Assembly (NCBI GenBank): GCA_022614795.1
Contig: JAKEHX010000174.1
Location: 1 to 6,563 of the forward strand
Direction of reading: 5' to 3'
Length of the DNA stretch: 6,563 nucleotides
Source: Planctomycetaceae bacterium
GTDB taxonomy: Bacteria; Planctomycetota; Planctomycetia; Pirellulales; Pirellulaceae
Part shown: positions 6,119 to 6,563 of the stretch, in pieces
Position numbering within the stretch: the first letter of the stretch is position 1
Layout: the number at the start of each line of letters is the position of its first letter
Translations under genes and position numbers: made by a program
The notes under the pieces: model-generated
The model's input: the letters and a program-made list of their open reading frames with translations, nothing else
Databases searched by the model: none
Told to the model about the DNA's origin: nothing

Positions 6119-6563
6119 ACAGCTTGCAAGGTGCGCTGTCGTCGAGTCCTGCCCGGTGGGCAGTCAATACAGGGTTTTCCTGGTTGGCACGCTATCGTTA
6201 CCAGCAGGTCGATTCTCTGTCGTTCGGCGACGCCCAGGAGCAGACACTACAACGGCTGATCAGGACGGCACGCCGGACTCGATTCGGACGTGAACACGAC
6301 TTTGATGGAATTTGCAGCATTGAAGATTACCAGCAGCGGGTGCCGCTGCGGACCTACGAGGCGTTTTGGCAGGAATACTGGGAGCCAGAGTTTCCGAATT
6401 TGCGTGACGTGACGTGGCCGGGCACGTATCCCTACTTTGCTCTCTCGTCCGGCACGACCTGTGGTGGAACGAAGTATGTCCCGGTCAGTCGGCAAGTGCT
6501 GCGGTCGAACATGCGAGCAGCGATCACCGCGCTTTCCTGGTTTCACGCAGAGCACCCGCAGGC
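6109..6563 (+). CDS. GH3-family acyl-adenylate-forming enzyme (N-terminal part, cut by window edge)
   Basis: 151 residues of a protein of the GH3 auxin-responsive promoter family are readable. The full family is usually about 500-600 residues, so most of the gene lies beyond the window. Seen here are TRFGREHDF (57-65), the VPLRTYEAF block (78-86), and the ATP-binding loop ALSSGTTCGGTKYVPV (111-126), the hallmark of GH3 and related adenylating enzymes. Plant GH3 proteins adenylate a carboxylate such as indole-3-acetate or jasmonate and join it to an amino acid. The bacterial members are largely uncharacterised, and the name says nothing about auxin here. It should be a cytoplasmic enzyme that activates a carboxylate and passes it to an amine or thiol. 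The start is GTG 6109, supported by GGAGGGG upstream, and overlaps the hydrolase stop by ten bases. The adenylating family is clear; the substrate is not known. Confidence 0.87.
   Translation, partial: MLLNSLQGALSSSPARWAVNTGFSWLARYRYQQVDSLSFGDAQEQTLQRLIRTARRTRFGREHDFDGICSIEDYQQRVPLRTYEAFWQEYWEPEFPNLRDVTWPGTYPYFALSSGTTCGGTKYVPVSRQVLRSNMRAAITALSWFHAEHPQ

Noticed and set aside
5667..6293. 208-residue open frame on the plus strand
   Set aside because: It spans the end of the hydrolase and the start of the GH3 gene in a different frame. Both real genes have complete motifs in their own frames.
1..6563. CRISPR array, insertion sequence, tRNA or rRNA, or defence system
   Set aside because: No regularly spaced repeats, transposase motifs, terminal inverted repeats, cloverleaf or rRNA-like stretch was seen by eye. 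All long stretches are explained by ordinary genes.

Overview
The window is GC-rich, densely coding bacterial DNA with two divergent gene blocks. They meet at a short intergenic region near 2162-2327. The gene content suggests a planctomycete, perhaps close to the Pirellula group: a ferric-reductase-type membrane domain fused to a Rieske domain, a bacterial GH3-family adenylating enzyme, and a DedA domain fused to an ATP-grasp domain. This taxonomic guess rests on gene content alone, because no rRNA or other marker gene is present.

Left block, minus strand, read from 2161 down to 1: a short-chain dehydrogenase/reductase with the sequence hallmarks of pteridine reductases, a 73-residue two-helix membrane protein, a 49-residue one-helix membrane protein, and a haem-type ferric-reductase-like membrane domain fused to a C-terminal Rieske [2Fe-2S] domain. 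The last gene runs off the left edge. It fills about the first kilobase and has no stop codon inside the window. The last three genes are joined by two ATGA stop/start overlaps, so they are probably translated together and may form one membrane electron-transfer unit.

Right block, plus strand, from 2328 to the right edge: a DinB-fold putative metalloprotein, an NRDE/TANGO2-family protein, a 537-residue DedA membrane domain plus ATP-grasp ligase fusion, an alpha/beta hydrolase, and the start of a GH3-family acyl-adenylate-forming enzyme. Four of these junctions are three short overlaps (13, 13 and 10 bases) and one 49-base gap, so this is very likely one operon. It holds two unrelated types of ATP-dependent carboxylate-activating enzyme (ATP-grasp and GH3), a hydrolase or acyltransferase candidate and a DedA membrane module. 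The best reading, which is inference, is an undescribed pathway that makes and moves an amide- or ester-linked, probably lipid-like, small molecule at the membrane. This operon is the most interesting part of the window.

No tRNA, rRNA, CRISPR array, insertion sequence or convincing rho-independent terminator was seen.
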